Assembly (NCBI RefSeq): GCF_027887165.1
Contig: NC_077227.1
Span: 350,484,707-350,548,706 of the forward strand
Direction of reading: 5' to 3'
DNA: 64,000 nt
Origin: Monodelphis domestica
Lineage: Eukaryota > Chordata > Mammalia > Didelphimorphia > Didelphidae
The stretch's first letter is position 1; every line of letters starts with the position of its first letter. A program made the translations under genes and the position numbers. The notes beneath the pieces were generated by a model, which saw only the letters and a list, made by a program, of their open reading frames with translations, had not been told where the DNA came from and ran no database searches. This document shows positions 12,590 to 23,960 of this stretch, piece by piece.

Positions 12590-13500
12590 CCCCCCCCCAT
12601 CTTTAATCCTTCTCACTCCCCACTTCTAAACCAATGTCAATTCTATACTCTCAATCCTTTCTTCCATTCTACTCGGTCCCAGGCCCTTTGCCTTTACCTC
12701 CTTCCCTATTAGCTGAAACCCCTCCTTCCCTCTTTTTTTAGAATCTCAGTGGCCCCTGGCTTTATTAACCATTTCTATGGCACCTTTGTCCCTTAGTCTT
12801 CAGCCTCATTAATCTCTGAGAAAGGGCTACTGGATGTAATGGCTGTGGGGCCCTGTGATCCCAGAGTCTCCACTGTATGATTGGATAAGAAGGATAAGAA
12901 ACAGTTCCTGCAGCAGCTCTTGGCTCCCCTGATGCAAGACAGAGTTTTTGTTGTCTCTTTATCATCTTGCCCCCACCCCTTTAAATTCATACATTCCCTA
13001 AAGTTCTGTTCCCTGCCCTTTTTACTCTCTACAAGGCTCACAAGTCTGTCTCCAGCTACAATCTTTCCCCGCACATTCAATTCCACATTTCTCTTTGCTG
13101 GCATCACCAGGCCTTTCAAACTTCATATGCTGTGAATTGAGCTCTACTGCTTCTTTTCTATACTAGCCTTAACTTTTAATTTCTCTACTTTTGTCAAGAG
13201 CATCAATATACATCCTTCCACAATTTCCCAAGTTTACAACTTCTGAGGTATCCTTGATTCTTGGAAGATCCTCCTTCACTCTCTAAATACAAGCCAGGTC
13301 TTATCTCTCCCATCTTTTGTACCCATCCCTGCTTCACTTATACAACCACACTAGTTCAGGCCCCCATCACCTCTCACCTGGACAATTGCAATAACTTCCT
13401 AATTGGTCTCTCTGCTTTAAAGATCTCCTTTCTCTAATTCATTTTCTATATAGCTGCAAAATTGGTAACGCATCTGTAAGGCACAGGTCTAACTAACCAT
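12590..13500 (+). mobile_element. L2 LINE fragment (3' part of ORF2)
   Basis: Diverged L2. The recognisable core is 'cccccatcacctctcacctggacaattgcaataacttcctaattggtctctctgc' (13360-13415), a hallmark near the end of L2 ORF2. The part before about 13200 is assigned with less confidence. A C13 run lies at 12586-12598. Confidence 0.6.
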
Positions 13501-13559
13501 GTTACTTCCCTGCTGCTAGGCAATCCTGTTCTACCTGCCTAATCAACTCGATAACCCCA

Positions 13560-15935
13560 CAGTGGCTCTTCCAAACCTTTTTCATCCCTTCTCAGCCTTC
13601 CAATGAGTCCTTCTCCCCCTACTTTCTCAGCTGAGAACCTTGTCTCACATTTTATAGAAAGAAAAAAAAAATAGAAGCCATTTGCTATGATCTCCTCCCC
13701 TTTTCCTTAACTGCTATCACACATGTATCCTTTGTCACTTTTTCCTTCTTTATTCCTTCATGAAGAAATGGTCTTATTATTTACCGAGGCTAAACCCTCT
13801 ACAAGTAATTTTGTACAAATTTCTAGAAGTAGTCCCATTCCATCATGTTTCTTCCAATAGATTGCCCCTTCTGTCATCTCTACTATCATTTGTTTTCAAT
13901 TTCTCTTGATCCACTAACTCATTCTTTAAAGCCTTCAAATGTGCCTCTGTCTTCCCCATTCTGAAAAAACTTTGATCCTTCTCATCCCTGCTAACTATCA
14001 TCCTTCCCTTTGTAGCTAAACTTCTTTAATCTGAAATTTTTTTAACAATTACATTTAATAACAAATTTCCATATGAATTTTCCAAAGTTATATGATCCAA
14101 ATTATCTCCTTCCCTCCCCCCTCCCAGAGCTGGCAAGCAATTCAATCTGGGTTACACATGTATTAACACTATCATGCAAAACATATTCTCATACTGTTCA
14201 TTTTTGTAAGAGAATAATCATATAAAACCAAAACCCCAAAACATAAACCCAAATAAACAAGTGAAAAATTGTTGGCTTTGATCTGCAATCTGACTCCAAC
14301 AGTTCTTTCCCTGAAGATAGATAGTATTCTTTGTCCTAAGTCCCTCAGAATTGTTCTGGATCATTGTATTGCTGAGAGCAGCTAAGTCTGTCACAGTTGA
14401 TCATTCCACAATATTGCTATTACTGTGCCCGATGCTAAACTTCTTTAAAAGCCCATCTACATTAGGTGCCTCCACTTTCCTCTCACTGTCTTCTAAACTC
14501 CTCATAATCTGCCTTCGGACTTTATCTCTACTGAAACTGCTCTTTTCAAAGTTACTAATGATCTTTTACTTACCAAATTCAATGATCTTTTCTCAATCCT
14601 TATTCTCTTTGACCTCTCTGGGGCCTTTGACACTGTTCATTACTTTCTCTTCCTTGATAACTCTCTTCTCTCCAGTTTCTGGGACTCCACTCTCCCCTTC
14701 TTGGTTCTCTTATTTTTCTGGCTGTTCCTTTTCTTTCTTCTCTGCTGGATCTCTTCCAGATCATGCTTTCTAACCTAAGGTATCCTTAAAGGTTCTGCCC
14801 TGGACTCTCTTTTTCTTTTATACTGCTTCACTTGGGGACTTCACCAACTCCAGTGGATTTAATTACCATCTTTATGTTGATGATTTTAAAATTTACCTTT
14901 CATCCCCTAGTCTCTCTGCTGGCCCCAATCTTGTATCTCTAAATGTCTTTCAGATATCTTGAACCAGATATCCCATAGACATCTTAAACTCAATATATCC
15001 AAAATGGAACTCATTTTCTTTCCTCCAAAACACCTCCCTCCACCTCCCCCATCTTCCCTATTACTATAGAAGTCCTCACTGTCCCAGCTTAGGAGCCATC
15101 CTCAATTCCTCATTAGCTCTTACCCACCATATCCAATCAGTTGCCAAGACCTATCCTTTATATCTGTAACATCTCTGTAATATTGCTTCTATCTTCTTTC
15201 CTCTGATACTGCCACCACTCTGGTGTGGGTCCTCATCACCTCATACCCTGACTATTGCCATAACCTGCTGGTAGGTGGGCTGCTACTTCAAGTCTCTCCT
15301 TACTCCAATCCATTTTCCATCCAGCCACCAAAGTGATTTTCCTAAAACACAAGTTCAACCCTATCAAAAAAAAACCTCTGTGACACAGATGCAATTTTCC
15401 TAAAATGTGGGTTTACTTCAGTACACTCCAATGGTTTCCAATTGCCTGTAGGATCAAATACAAACTGATTTATTTGACATTCAAAGCCCTTCATAACCTG
15501 GCCCCTCCTGCCTTTTGGGGTTTCTTATAACTTACCCCCAGACAGGTCCTGTTCACTCCAGTGACAATTAGTCTCTTGACTGTTCCACAAACAGATTATT
15601 CCTCTCAGTTCCAGATAGTCTCCTTGGCTAATCCCACCACACCTGGCACCCTCTCTTTTGTTCTAACTACTGACCTTCCTGGCTTCCTTTTAGTCCCAGA
15701 TAAAATCCTTTCTCCCACCTGAAAACTTTACCAACCCAACCCTTCTTAATTCAAGTGTTTTACCTCTGTTAATTTGTATTTAGCCTATAGCTTGTTTGTA
15801 CCTATTTGTTTGCTCTTTCCCCCATTAAACTGGGAGCTCCTTGAGGGCAAAGACCCTCTTTTGCCAATGCTTAACAGTGGTTGGCATAGACTAGGTGCTA
15901 ATAAATATTTATCAACTTAAGATGCAGCTTAGGTA
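13560..15935 (+). mobile_element. L2 LINE, long copy with reverse-transcriptase domain and 3' UTR
   Basis: About 2 kb of L2 in plus orientation excluding an L1 insertion (14030-14433). The RT motif FDLSGAFDTVH is encoded near 14608-14640 and the catalytic YVDD at 14873-14884. The 3' UTR follows with 'aaactgggagctccttgagggcaaagaccc' and ends near 'gtgctaataaatatttatc'. Frames are broken by indels and stops, so it is inactive. L2 belongs to the CR1 clade and is ancient in mammals. Confidence 0.85.
14030..14433 (-). mobile_element. L1 3' end inserted in the L2, with 15-bp target-site duplication
   Basis: Flanked by GCTAAACTTCTTTAA on both sides (14015-14029 and 14434-14448). The insert is a 5'-truncated L1 3' UTR in minus orientation: a poly-T start (the tail), then the C-rich 'tccctcccccctcccagagc' complement of the G-rich 3' UTR. 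In element orientation the duplication starts TTAAAG, in keeping with the L1 endonuclease preference TT/AAAA. Confidence 0.92.
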
Positions 15936-15964
15936 CCATCTTAAAGAAGGCTTTGCTGAACCAC

Positions 15965-16215
15965 TTTCAAGGCCATTAGATGGCGCTGTGGATAGAAAAC
16001 TGGACCTGGAGTCAGGAAGAACTGAGTTCAGATTTAACCTCAGACACCTACTAGCTGTGGATCCCTGGGCAAGTCACCAAACCTCTGTTTGCCTCAGTTT
16101 CCTTATCTGTAAAATAGAGATAATAGCACCCATTTCACAGGCTTATTATGAGGATCAAATGGGATTATGTTTGAAAGGTGCCTGGCATATATTAGGCACT
16201 ATATAACTGTATTCC
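15965..16215 (+). repeat. MIR/THER-type SINE
   Basis: Well preserved: 'ttagatggcgctgtggatag', 'gcctcagtttccttatctgtaaaatagagataatagcaccc' and a 'ggtgcctggcatatattaggcactatataa' tail. Confidence 0.85.
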
Positions 16216-16375
16216 CCCATCCCCAGCTTCCAAAAAAATGTCTTCACTCAAGTAGTCACTTAATACATTCATTCCATAGGTGCAGCCAGTGCTCTAAACA
16301 TTGTAACTAAACATCCTCTCTGAGGATGACCATTGAGACAAATAATTCTTTTCCTCTTTTCTTTTTTTCTTCCAG

Positions 16376-17046
16376 GTTTAATTTTATTTTGAAATATTTT
16401 TCCATGTTTCCATGATTCATTTTCTTTCCCTTCCCTCTTCCTTGCCCCCTCCCAGAGCTAACAAGCAATTCCACTGGGTTGTACAAATGTTATCACTTGA
16501 TACCTATTTCATATCATTCATTTTTTCTATAGAGCAATTTTAAAAAGCCTAACCCCCAAATCACATACCCATATATACATGTGATAAGTGATGTCATATG
16601 TTTTGCTTTTGCATTTCCACTCCCATAGTTCTTTCTCTCAATGTGGATAGCATTCCTTCTTATAAGTCCTTCAGGAGTGTCCTGGCTTGTTGCATTGCTA
16701 CTAGTAGCAAGGTCCATTACATTGGATTGTTCCACAGTGTTTTACTTTATGTGTACAATGTTCTCCTGGCTCTGCTCATTTCCTTCTGCATCAGTTCAAT
16801 GAGGTTCTGCCATTTCATATAGAAATCCTCCAGATCATTAGTCTTTACAGCACAATAGTATTCCATCACCAACATATACCACAATTTGTTCAGCCATTCC
16901 CAATTGATGGGCATCCCCTCATTTTCCATTTTATTGCCACCACAAAGAGTGCAGCTATGAATATTCTTGTACAAGTCTTTTTCCTTATTATCTCCATTAA
17001 GACAAATCTTGAGGTGAGGAAAGGAGGAGACCTGGAAAATAAACAA
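16376..17046 (-). mobile_element. L1 3' end (end of ORF2 plus 3' UTR)
   Basis: Minus-strand copy. The reverse complement encodes the end of ORF2 ('cccatcaattgggaatggctgaacaaattgtgg', then 'atgaaatggcagaacctcattgaactgatgcagaaggaaatgagcag'), followed by a 3' UTR with a G-rich tract and an A-rich tail. 5'-truncated, and frames are broken. Confidence 0.85.
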
Positions 17047-17504
17047 TAAAGTTTCTGAGCTAAGTTGAGTTGTTACCTATTCCACTGAGAATACTGTCCA
17101 GCTATAGAGAGGCGCAAAGAAATTGGAGGTCAGGTTTCCAGATATATCAGTTGATACTAATTTATTACCTAGGGACTCTGGCTTTAGTCTTTTCCTTCAT
17201 CCCCACACCATTAAAGCAAACTTGACCAGCACACTGAACAAAATACCAACCTCTTGATGTTGTTCAATAACAATATTTCCTTATTAAGGGGATAAGAATA
17301 ACAAGAATATGATTAAGAGACATGATTTACCCTCTTCAGGCCTGAATATAAAATAAGGATGTTGGACTGAATGACCTCTAATGGCCTTAACACATCTAAG
17401 ACCTAAAATCCTAGGAGTCTAAAAATAAAATAAAATAAAATCTTAGGCATATCTTGGGCATCTATTTGTTATAATATATTCTATAGACTTAAAAAAAAGA
17501 ATTA

Positions 17505-17618
17505 AAGAGTTCCAGGGAAGCAAATTTCAATTAATATCAGGAACAACTTCCCAACACTCAGCTCTCCAACAATGGAATAGGTTGCCTCATGAGACAGTAA
17601 GTTCCCTGTCATTGAATC
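17505..17618 (+). mobile_element. L3/CR1 LINE fragment
   Basis: 'aatatcaggaacaacttcccaacactc' and 'aacaatggaataggttgcctcatgagacagtaagttccctgtc' match the typical CR1/L3 3' region (a 'gtggaat.ggctgcct..ggag.tagtgagttcc' pattern). Confidence 0.7.
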
Positions 17619-17790
17619 ACCAGGTGGCACACTAGATAGAGCTCCAGGTGTGGAATCAGGAAGACCTGAGTTCAAATCTAGCTTCAGACACTTTCTAGCA
17701 GGTGACCTTGAGCAAGACACTTAACCCTGTTTACTTAGCTCTTGTCCTTCTGTCTTAGAGTTGTTACTAAGACTGGAGGTAAGGGTTTGA
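17619..17790 (+). repeat. SINE-A-like SINE
   Basis: 'caggtggcacactagatagagctccagg' head, 'ttcaaatctagcttcagacac' B-box region and a 'gactggaggtaagggtttgaaatt' tail. It is followed by a TATA-rich low-complexity stretch (17795-17870). Confidence 0.8.
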
Positions 17791-17869
17791 AATTAAAGTG
17801 TATATATACATATATATGTGTATGTGTAGTTTACATAGAATATTCATATATTCTATATATAGTTTATAT

Positions 17870-18598
17870 TTTTCACATTTTTCTTCAACTTGACTTATTT
17901 GATTTTTTAAATTCCTTTTTGAGTTCTTCCAGAGCTTGTGACTAATTCCCATATTTTGGGAAGATTTTGCATATGTTTGCTTGTATCTTACCATCTCCTG
18001 TTGCTTCTATGCTTTGCTCTTTTCCCCCTATAAATTATCATAGGTCAAGAGTTTTTTTTATTGCTGTTTGCTCATTTTCCTGCCAGTGGACTGGGAAATC
18101 TGCTTGTTGCTGGCCATTTCTGTCTTAGCTTCTGGCTCACAGGTTTATAGCCTGGTTCACAGGGTTTTACTCTGGGGCTGTCTTTACTGCTGCAGTAGAG
18201 GCTTGAGTGCTCCCAGCCCTGTGGACCTCCAGACCTCACTGCCAGGGCCTGGGACTTGGAGGGGTGGGTCTGAGGGGCTCTTTTGTTGATGTGGCATGTG
18301 ACCCTGGATCAGGAAGTTGTCTACACCCTGGTTTTTAAGTCTGGTGTGGTGGTGATGGTGGTGGGGTAGGGATTGCACTTTTCTGTTTGTAGTTTTGCTT
18401 CTGGTTCCCCCCTAGTATTGTGGAAATCCATTCTCTCTGCCTACCTTTCATGCTGTGTTCAGTGGGAGAAACTCTCTTACTCATCCTGCTTTGACTCCTG
18501 TCCTTTTGAGGCAGCTTTTAAAGATCAGTTTGAAATGATATTTAGAGTGACTTCAGGCTCTGCTACTAAGCCACCATCTTGACTCCACCTCTGGTTTA
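17870..18598 (-). mobile_element. L1 5' end: 5' UTR and start of ORF1
   Basis: On the minus strand the element starts at about 18598 with 'gaggtggagtcaagatggtggcttagtagcagagcctgaag', the style of an L1 5' UTR. Near 17994-17870 it reads into a coding-like stretch with KLWKNSKRNLKNQISQVEEK, resembling the coiled-coil start of L1 ORF1p. ORF2 and the 3' end are not attached. This is the opposite of the usual 5' truncation. A 3' L1 piece in the same orientation lies 0.8 kb further on (16376-17046). Confidence 0.6.
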
Positions 18599-18610
18599 TA
18601 TATAAATATA

Positions 18611-18614
<4 letters not shown>

Positions 18615-18678
<64 letters not shown>
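18615..18678. repeat. (CA)n(TA)n microsatellite
   Basis: About 17 CA units run directly into about 15 TA units, beside the L1 5' end. Confidence 0.97.
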
Positions 18679-18680
<2 letters not shown>

Positions 18681-19170
18681 CTTCCAAGGTTAGATGAGGG
18701 ATACCATGAAGAGGACTCCTGCTCAGGTATTAGTTTAGAGAAGATACACTTTGAGGTCTCTGCTAACCCAAATTCTAGAACTCTGATGGCTTTTCATGCA
18801 TTATTTCTATCTCTTCATCTAGGAGTCAGAATGTGTTAGAAAATAAGAAGTGCCACAAACACCTATTTCATTTCTAATTTTTCTAACAAGGAGGGTGATC
18901 TTTTGAATGTAAAAGATAGAACAAAGTTGGTGAGAGGGCATTGAAACCCAAGGTTTGTGAAGATCTGATGAGAAAACACCTACCTGCCCAGAGTGAGTTC
19001 AAGTGGCTAAACCCAAGGAAAAGGAAAGGGAAAAGGACTTAAAGTATTAATTAAATGTGGTTGCTAGTCAGTGATCTTTGAGAAATCATAGAGGAAAAGG
19101 AAAGGTGCTAGAGAAAGCTATGTCCTTAAAAAGTTAGCTCATTGCTGTATTGTACATTAAGGTTGTAAAA
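18679..19170. other. Unclassified intergenic DNA
   Basis: No repeat or gene recognised. Confidence 0.5.
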
Positions 19171-19189
19171 TTTTTCATACCTTTTTCTT

Positions 19190-19398
19190 TTCTTTTCTTT
19201 TCTCTTTTCAACCCTTACCTTCATCTTAGAATCATATTGTGTATTGGTTCCAAGGCAGAAGAGTGGTAAGGGATAGGCAATGGGGGTCAAGTGACTTGGC
19301 CAGAGTCACACAGCTAGGAAGTGTCTGAGGCCACATTTGAACCCAGGACCTCCCATCTCTAGGCCTGGCTCTCAATCCACTGACATCTAGCTGCTCCC
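19190..19398 (-). repeat. SINE-A with imperfect 13-bp target-site duplication
   Basis: Minus-strand full-length copy. Flanks are ATACCTTTTTCTT (19177-19189) and ATATCTTTTTCTT (19399-19411), with one mismatch. Confidence 0.88.
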
Positions 19399-19409
19399 AT
19401 ATCTTTTTC

Positions 19410-19560
19410 TTGATTTTCACAAACATTCTGTGAGGCAGATGCTATTATTATCTCCATTTTACAAATGAGAAAACTGGGCACAGAAGAAGTAAATTGTTTG
19501 TCCAGTTTGAAATATCCAATTGCAATAGATGATGTGGGATTGAACCTCAAGGGAAAGACT
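19410..19560 (-). repeat. MIR fragment
   Basis: 'ctattattatctccattttacaaatgagaaaactgggcacag' is a minus-strand MIR core. It was split from its 5' neighbour by the SINE at 19190-19398. Confidence 0.6.
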
Positions 19561-19945
19561 AAGGCTAGGAGTCATCTGTCCATAGGTGTTGATGAGATGA
19601 GCAAAAGAGAATATGGAGCAATAAAAGATGAGGGTCCTAGAAAGAACCTTGGAGAATACCCACAGTTGGGGAACCTGATGTGGATGATGACCCACTAAAG
19701 GAGCTTGATAAGGATTGGTCAGATAGGTCAGGAAGCATACCAGGAGAAGGGAGAAGGTGGTCAATAGTATCAAATACTGCAGTTAAGTCAAGAAATACTA
19801 GAGTTGATAAAGGTCCAATTGTCATCAGATTTGGCAATTAAGATTGAGTATTGGTAACTTTGGAGAGAGCTGTTTTGGTTTGAGGAATGACAAAAGCTGG
19901 ATTGGAAAGTGAAGTGAGTGAAAGTGAAAAGTGAATGTATGCTTT
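19560..19945 (-). mobile_element. L2 LINE fragment (ORF2)
   Basis: The reverse complement follows the L2 order 'accaatactcaat..gccaaat' to 'gtatttcttgacttaactgcagtatttgatactattgaccacc', which encodes FLDLTAVFDTIDH, the L2 RT motif seen in the plus-strand copies. Confidence 0.8.
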
Positions 19946-21568
19946 TTCAAGGAGAAAGGAGGTTATAAACTAAATGCCCTTCTCTTGCCCTCCTTCAAGA
20001 ATTCAAATTTAACAAACATTTTATACTACTTAGTATCTATAAACCACTGTTGTTGCAAACTAGAAGTGACACTAGTCAAGATGATGGAGTTGCACTCCTT
20101 GTTCCTCCTTGCTATTTAAATGCTATCCTTATACCTCCCTTACTCAGTAACCTCTTTTCCTTTGGGCTTCACCCAATCCATATTTACCACCCAGTCAAGA
20201 TTCTGGTATCCATTATCTACTGGCCATGGAAATATTCTAAATGAGTTCCCTGCTGACCATGAGGACACTCCTTAAATGGGTTCCATGCCTAGCTCATAAT
20301 TTCCTTCCTTCTTTCCCAATTCTTGCCCTCATAGTACGGGACTTCAGCATTCATATTGATACTCCCAAACATTCCAGTCTCCCAGTTCTTTTCACTTATT
20401 TCCCTTGATTTATTTCTTTACCCTACCTCAGCTATATGCAGAGATGATCATACTCTTGATCTTGTCATCGCTCATGAATGTTCCATTTCCACGTTTATGA
20501 ACTAAGAAACTCCCTTATCTGATGACAACCTATTGTCATTCCATTTCTCTCTCTGCCTCAAAATCCTGCACCCTGATTTTTGTCTTTGCTGTGACCTTCA
20601 CTGTGACCTCCAATCCTTGGATCTTTTGACCCTTTAGTTCCTTCCCAGGCCACATCATCCTGCACCAGCTACGTTTTCTTCACTACCCAGTCTTCACTCT
20701 TGGCTGAACTCGTTGTACTCCACCCTATCCTCTTCTTTCAAGATCAGCCAAGTCTTAGACTTGGATTAACCCCATCACTCTAGTTCGTGAGCTGCTGAAC
20801 AAAGTCGCAAAGAATCCCAAAGCCATTCTGATCGAGTATACTACAAATTTACATTACATAATCTCAAGTGAGTTCTCACTGTAGCAAGGCAATCTTTATA
20901 CAGCCCTAACTGATTGACTATCTCACTCACCTCACACCTTTCCTAAACCTTTTATCTCTCCTTAAAGTCCTCTTAGTGAGAACTTTATCTCATATTTCAC
21001 TAAAAAACTGAGACCATTAGCAGAATTCCCCTATATCCCTGTCTCCTTGTCACACATCACACAGATAGATGCCTTCTGCCACTATCTCCTCTTTTACACT
21101 TCTCTCACATAAAGAGGTTGCCCTTCTCATTGCCAAGGCTAAACCCCCACCTACACAAATGAACCTATACTATCCCTTCTCCAGCATATTGTCCCCACTG
21201 TCATTTCCACTCTCACTAATCTTCAGTCTCTTCCTGTCTACTTGGTTGCTTTCCAACAGCCTACAACTATACTCATGTCTCCCACACATTCAAAAAACTT
21301 ACACTTGAGCTACCCATCCCCAAAAGCCATAATCCCATTTCTCTCTTCCCTTTTGGATTAGACTCTTTATGGATATCTATGTTTGCCTCTACTTACCTTA
21401 CCCTTCCTTACTTTCTTCTTAAATCTCTGAGGCATGGCTTCTAAACTCATTATTCAATTAGAAAAAACATTCTCTCCAAAGTTACTAATGATTTCTCAGT
21501 CACCAAATCTAGTGGCCTTTACTCAATTTTCATCCTTCTTGGTCTCTTTATAAGTCTTTGACATTTTA

Positions 21569-22117
21569 TTTTTACCAATTACACATAATAAAAAATTTCC
21601 ATGTAAGTTTTCCAAACTTATATGATCCAAATTATCTCCCTTCCTCCCTTCCCTCCCCTTTCCCAGAGGCTGCAAGCAATTCTATCTGTATTATTCATGT
21701 ATTATCATGCAAAATATTCCCATACTATTCATTTTTTAATAAGAATAATCTTATAATATCAAAATATAATCCCAAATAAACAAGTGAAAAATCACATGCT
21801 TTGATCTGCATTCTGAATTAACAGTTCTTTCCCTGGAGGTAGATAGCATTCTTTGTCCTAAAGTCCTCAGAATTGTCCTGGATCACTGTATTGTTGGGAC
21901 TAGCTAAGCCTCTCATAGTTGATCATTCTACAATATTGCTGCTACTGTGTACAATATTTTCCTAGTTCTGCTTATTTCACTTTGTATCAGTTCATGTAGG
22001 TCCTTCCAGCTCTTTCTGAAATTATCCTGTTCATCATTCCTATTCAGCACAATAGTATTTCTTTACCATCATATACCATAACTTGTTCAGCCATTTTCTA
22101 ATTGATGAGCATCAAAC
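21569..22117 (-). mobile_element. L1 3' end inserted in the L2, with 13-bp target-site duplication
   Basis: The direct repeat CTTTGACATTTTA (21556-21568 and 22118-22130) bounds a minus-strand L1 3' UTR plus the end of ORF2 ('cataacttgttcagccattttctaattgatgagc'). Confidence 0.88.
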
Positions 22118-22130
22118 CTTTGACATTTTA

Positions 22131-22415
22131 AAAAAATTAAGTTTAATTAATTAATTTAGAATATTTTCCCATGATTACATGATTCATGTTCTTTCCCTCC
22201 CCTCCTTCCTCTCCCATAGCCAATGAGCAATTCCATTGGGTTTTACATGTGTCATTCATCAAGACCTATTTCCATATTATTAATATTTGCACTAGGGTGA
22301 TCATTTAGAGTCTACATCCCCAATCAAAGCCCCATTGGACCATGTGATCAAGCAGCTGTTTTTCTTCTGTGTTTCTACTCCCCCTGTTCTTCCTCTGGAT
22401 GTGGATAGTGTTTTC
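22131..22415 (-). mobile_element. Second L1 3' end, beside the first
   Basis: A separate minus-strand L1 tail: 'ttaattaattaatttagaatattttcccatgattac', C-rich tract, 'caattccattgggttttacatgtgtc' and 'tctggatgtggatagtg'. It starts directly after the first copy's duplication and ends where the L2 resumes. I could not define its own target-site duplication. Confidence 0.75.
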
Positions 22416-22925
22416 ATGACACTGTCCTCTCTTGGTTCTCTTCCTGCTTTTCAGACTTTGTCTTCTTAGTTTCTTTTGCTGTATCCTTATCCAAATTATA
22501 AACACTAATTGTGAGTATCCCCCAAGGTTGTCCTATGCCTTCTTTCCTTCTCTCTCTTTTCTTCTATTTTAATTGTTGATCTCATCAGTTCCCTTAGATT
22601 CAACTCTTATCTCTATGCTTATGATTCATAGGTCTACTTATCTAGCCTAAACCTCTCTTTTGGCCTCCAGTCTCATATCTCCAACTTCTTATCATTCATC
22701 ATGGACCAGATATCCTGTAAACAACTTAACATGTTCAAAACTAGACCTATTTTTATATTTTTTTACCAAATACTCTTGACTCTTCCTAATTTTCCCATTA
22801 CTGTCAACTGTTTTGCCATCCTTCCAATCTGTCATCCTTACCTCCTCACTCTCATCTTGTCCTATATCCAAACTGTTGCCAAGTCCTGCTAATTCTTCCT
22901 CACAGTCTCCCTCATATACCACCTT

Positions 22926-23107
22926 CTCTTCTCTGACATTATTTCTAAGCTGTTGCTGATTAGAGAGACTTCCAAAGACAAAGGGAGGACAATCCTAAAT
23001 AAAGAATGACATCCATAAGAAATAAGATGGAACAGAAGTCTGGTTTACTGAAACAGATAATAAGTAAAGGAGAACCAGGAGATAAGGAAGGAAGGGAACA
23101 AGCATTA
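22926..23107. other. Unclassified
   Basis: Short purine-rich spacer between L2 and MIR sequence; nothing recognised. Confidence 0.5.
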
Positions 23108-23328
23108 ATGAACTGGCTTTAGTGCTTTTACAAGTATTATCAAATTTAACCCTTACAACAACCTTAGGAGGTAGGTGCTATTAGTATTCTCTTTATAATT
23201 AAGGAAACTGAGGTAGATAGTGGTTAAACAGTTTTCTCAGGGTCATTTAAGTAAGTGTCTGAGGCTAGATTAGTGCTCATATCTCCCTGACTCAAGATCA
23301 GTACTTCACCCACTGTGACCTAACTGCC
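23108..23328 (-). repeat. MIR/THER-type SINE
   Basis: 'cccttacaacaaccttaggaggtaggtgctatt' and 'aaggaaactgaggtagatag' show a minus-strand MIR, with a tRNA-like head at its right end. Confidence 0.75.
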
Positions 23329-23359
23329 TCACAAGATAAAGCTATAAAGGTAGGCTGGG

Positions 23360-23619
23360 GCCAGGTTGTTTTTCAGTCATTTTTCAGTTCTGTCCAACTC
23401 TTGATTCTATGTGAGGTTTCCTTGGCAATGATACTGGAGTGGTTTGCCATTTCCTTCTCTAGCTCATTTTACAGATGAGGAAATTGAGGCAAATAATGTT
23501 AAGAGAGTTACCCAGGGTCACAGAGCTATTAAGTGTCTGAGGCCATATTTGAACTCAGGAAGATGAATCTTCCTGATGCCTGGCTTGATACTTTATCCAC
23601 TGTGCCACTCAGCTGCCCA
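23360..23619 (-). repeat. SINE-B (Mar1-like), full length
   Basis: Plus strand shows 'gttgtttttcagtcatttttcagttctgtccaactc', 'tactggagtggtttgccatttccttctctagctcattttacagatgagg' and 'ccactgtgccactcagctgccc'. Confidence 0.88.
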
Positions 23620-23689
23620 TGTGATCCAATTATTGAAAATCTTAAATTTTAGGCTAAAGAGTTTGACTTTTTTTTTGCCCTAAATTGAT

Positions 23690-23960
23690 GATCCTTTGGG
23701 AAATAAGGAGTCCTTGAAGGTTTTTGAGCATGTGTGTGTGTGTGTGTGTGTGATGATCAGATTCATGTATTAGGGTTATGTCTTTAGTAAGATGGGAAAT
23801 AAGGATTGGAGATTGGAGGCAGAATGACTGGTTAAGAGGCTATTATAGTAGGTGAGGGAAGAAGTAATGAAGACCTAAACTGAGATGATGGCAGTGGGAG
23901 TAGAAAGGAGGGGCCAGATCTGAGAGATTGTAGTAGTAGAATCTAGAGGACTAGATCAAT
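23690..23960 (-). mobile_element. L2 fragment containing a (TG)n run
   Basis: 'ggagtccttgaaggtttttgagca' and 'ggcagaatgactggttaagaggctattatagtaggtgaggg' are reverse-complement L2. A (TG)11 microsatellite lies at 23730-23752. Confidence 0.7.

Larger units (their letters stand above)
20130..22925 (+). mobile_element. L2 LINE, second long copy (interrupted)
   Basis: Plus-strand L2 with parts of the endonuclease-RT region: 'acgggacttcagcattcatattgatactccc' (20336), 'ttatctcatatttcactaaaaaactgagaccatt' (20984), 'cattgccaaggctaaaccc' (21130) and 'tccaaagttactaatgatttctcag' (21476). After two L1 insertions it resumes at about 22416 ('gacactgtcctctcttggttctc'). The YADD motif has decayed to a YAYD-like form near 22616. 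No intact frame. Confidence 0.8.

Noticed and set aside
14351-14773. 140-codon plus-strand open frame
   Set aside because: Wrong frame of L2 reverse-transcriptase DNA and crosses the L1/L2 junction.
17767-17994. 75-codon minus-strand frame as a gene
   Set aside because: Looks like the start of a decayed L1 ORF1; reported under the L1 5' end.
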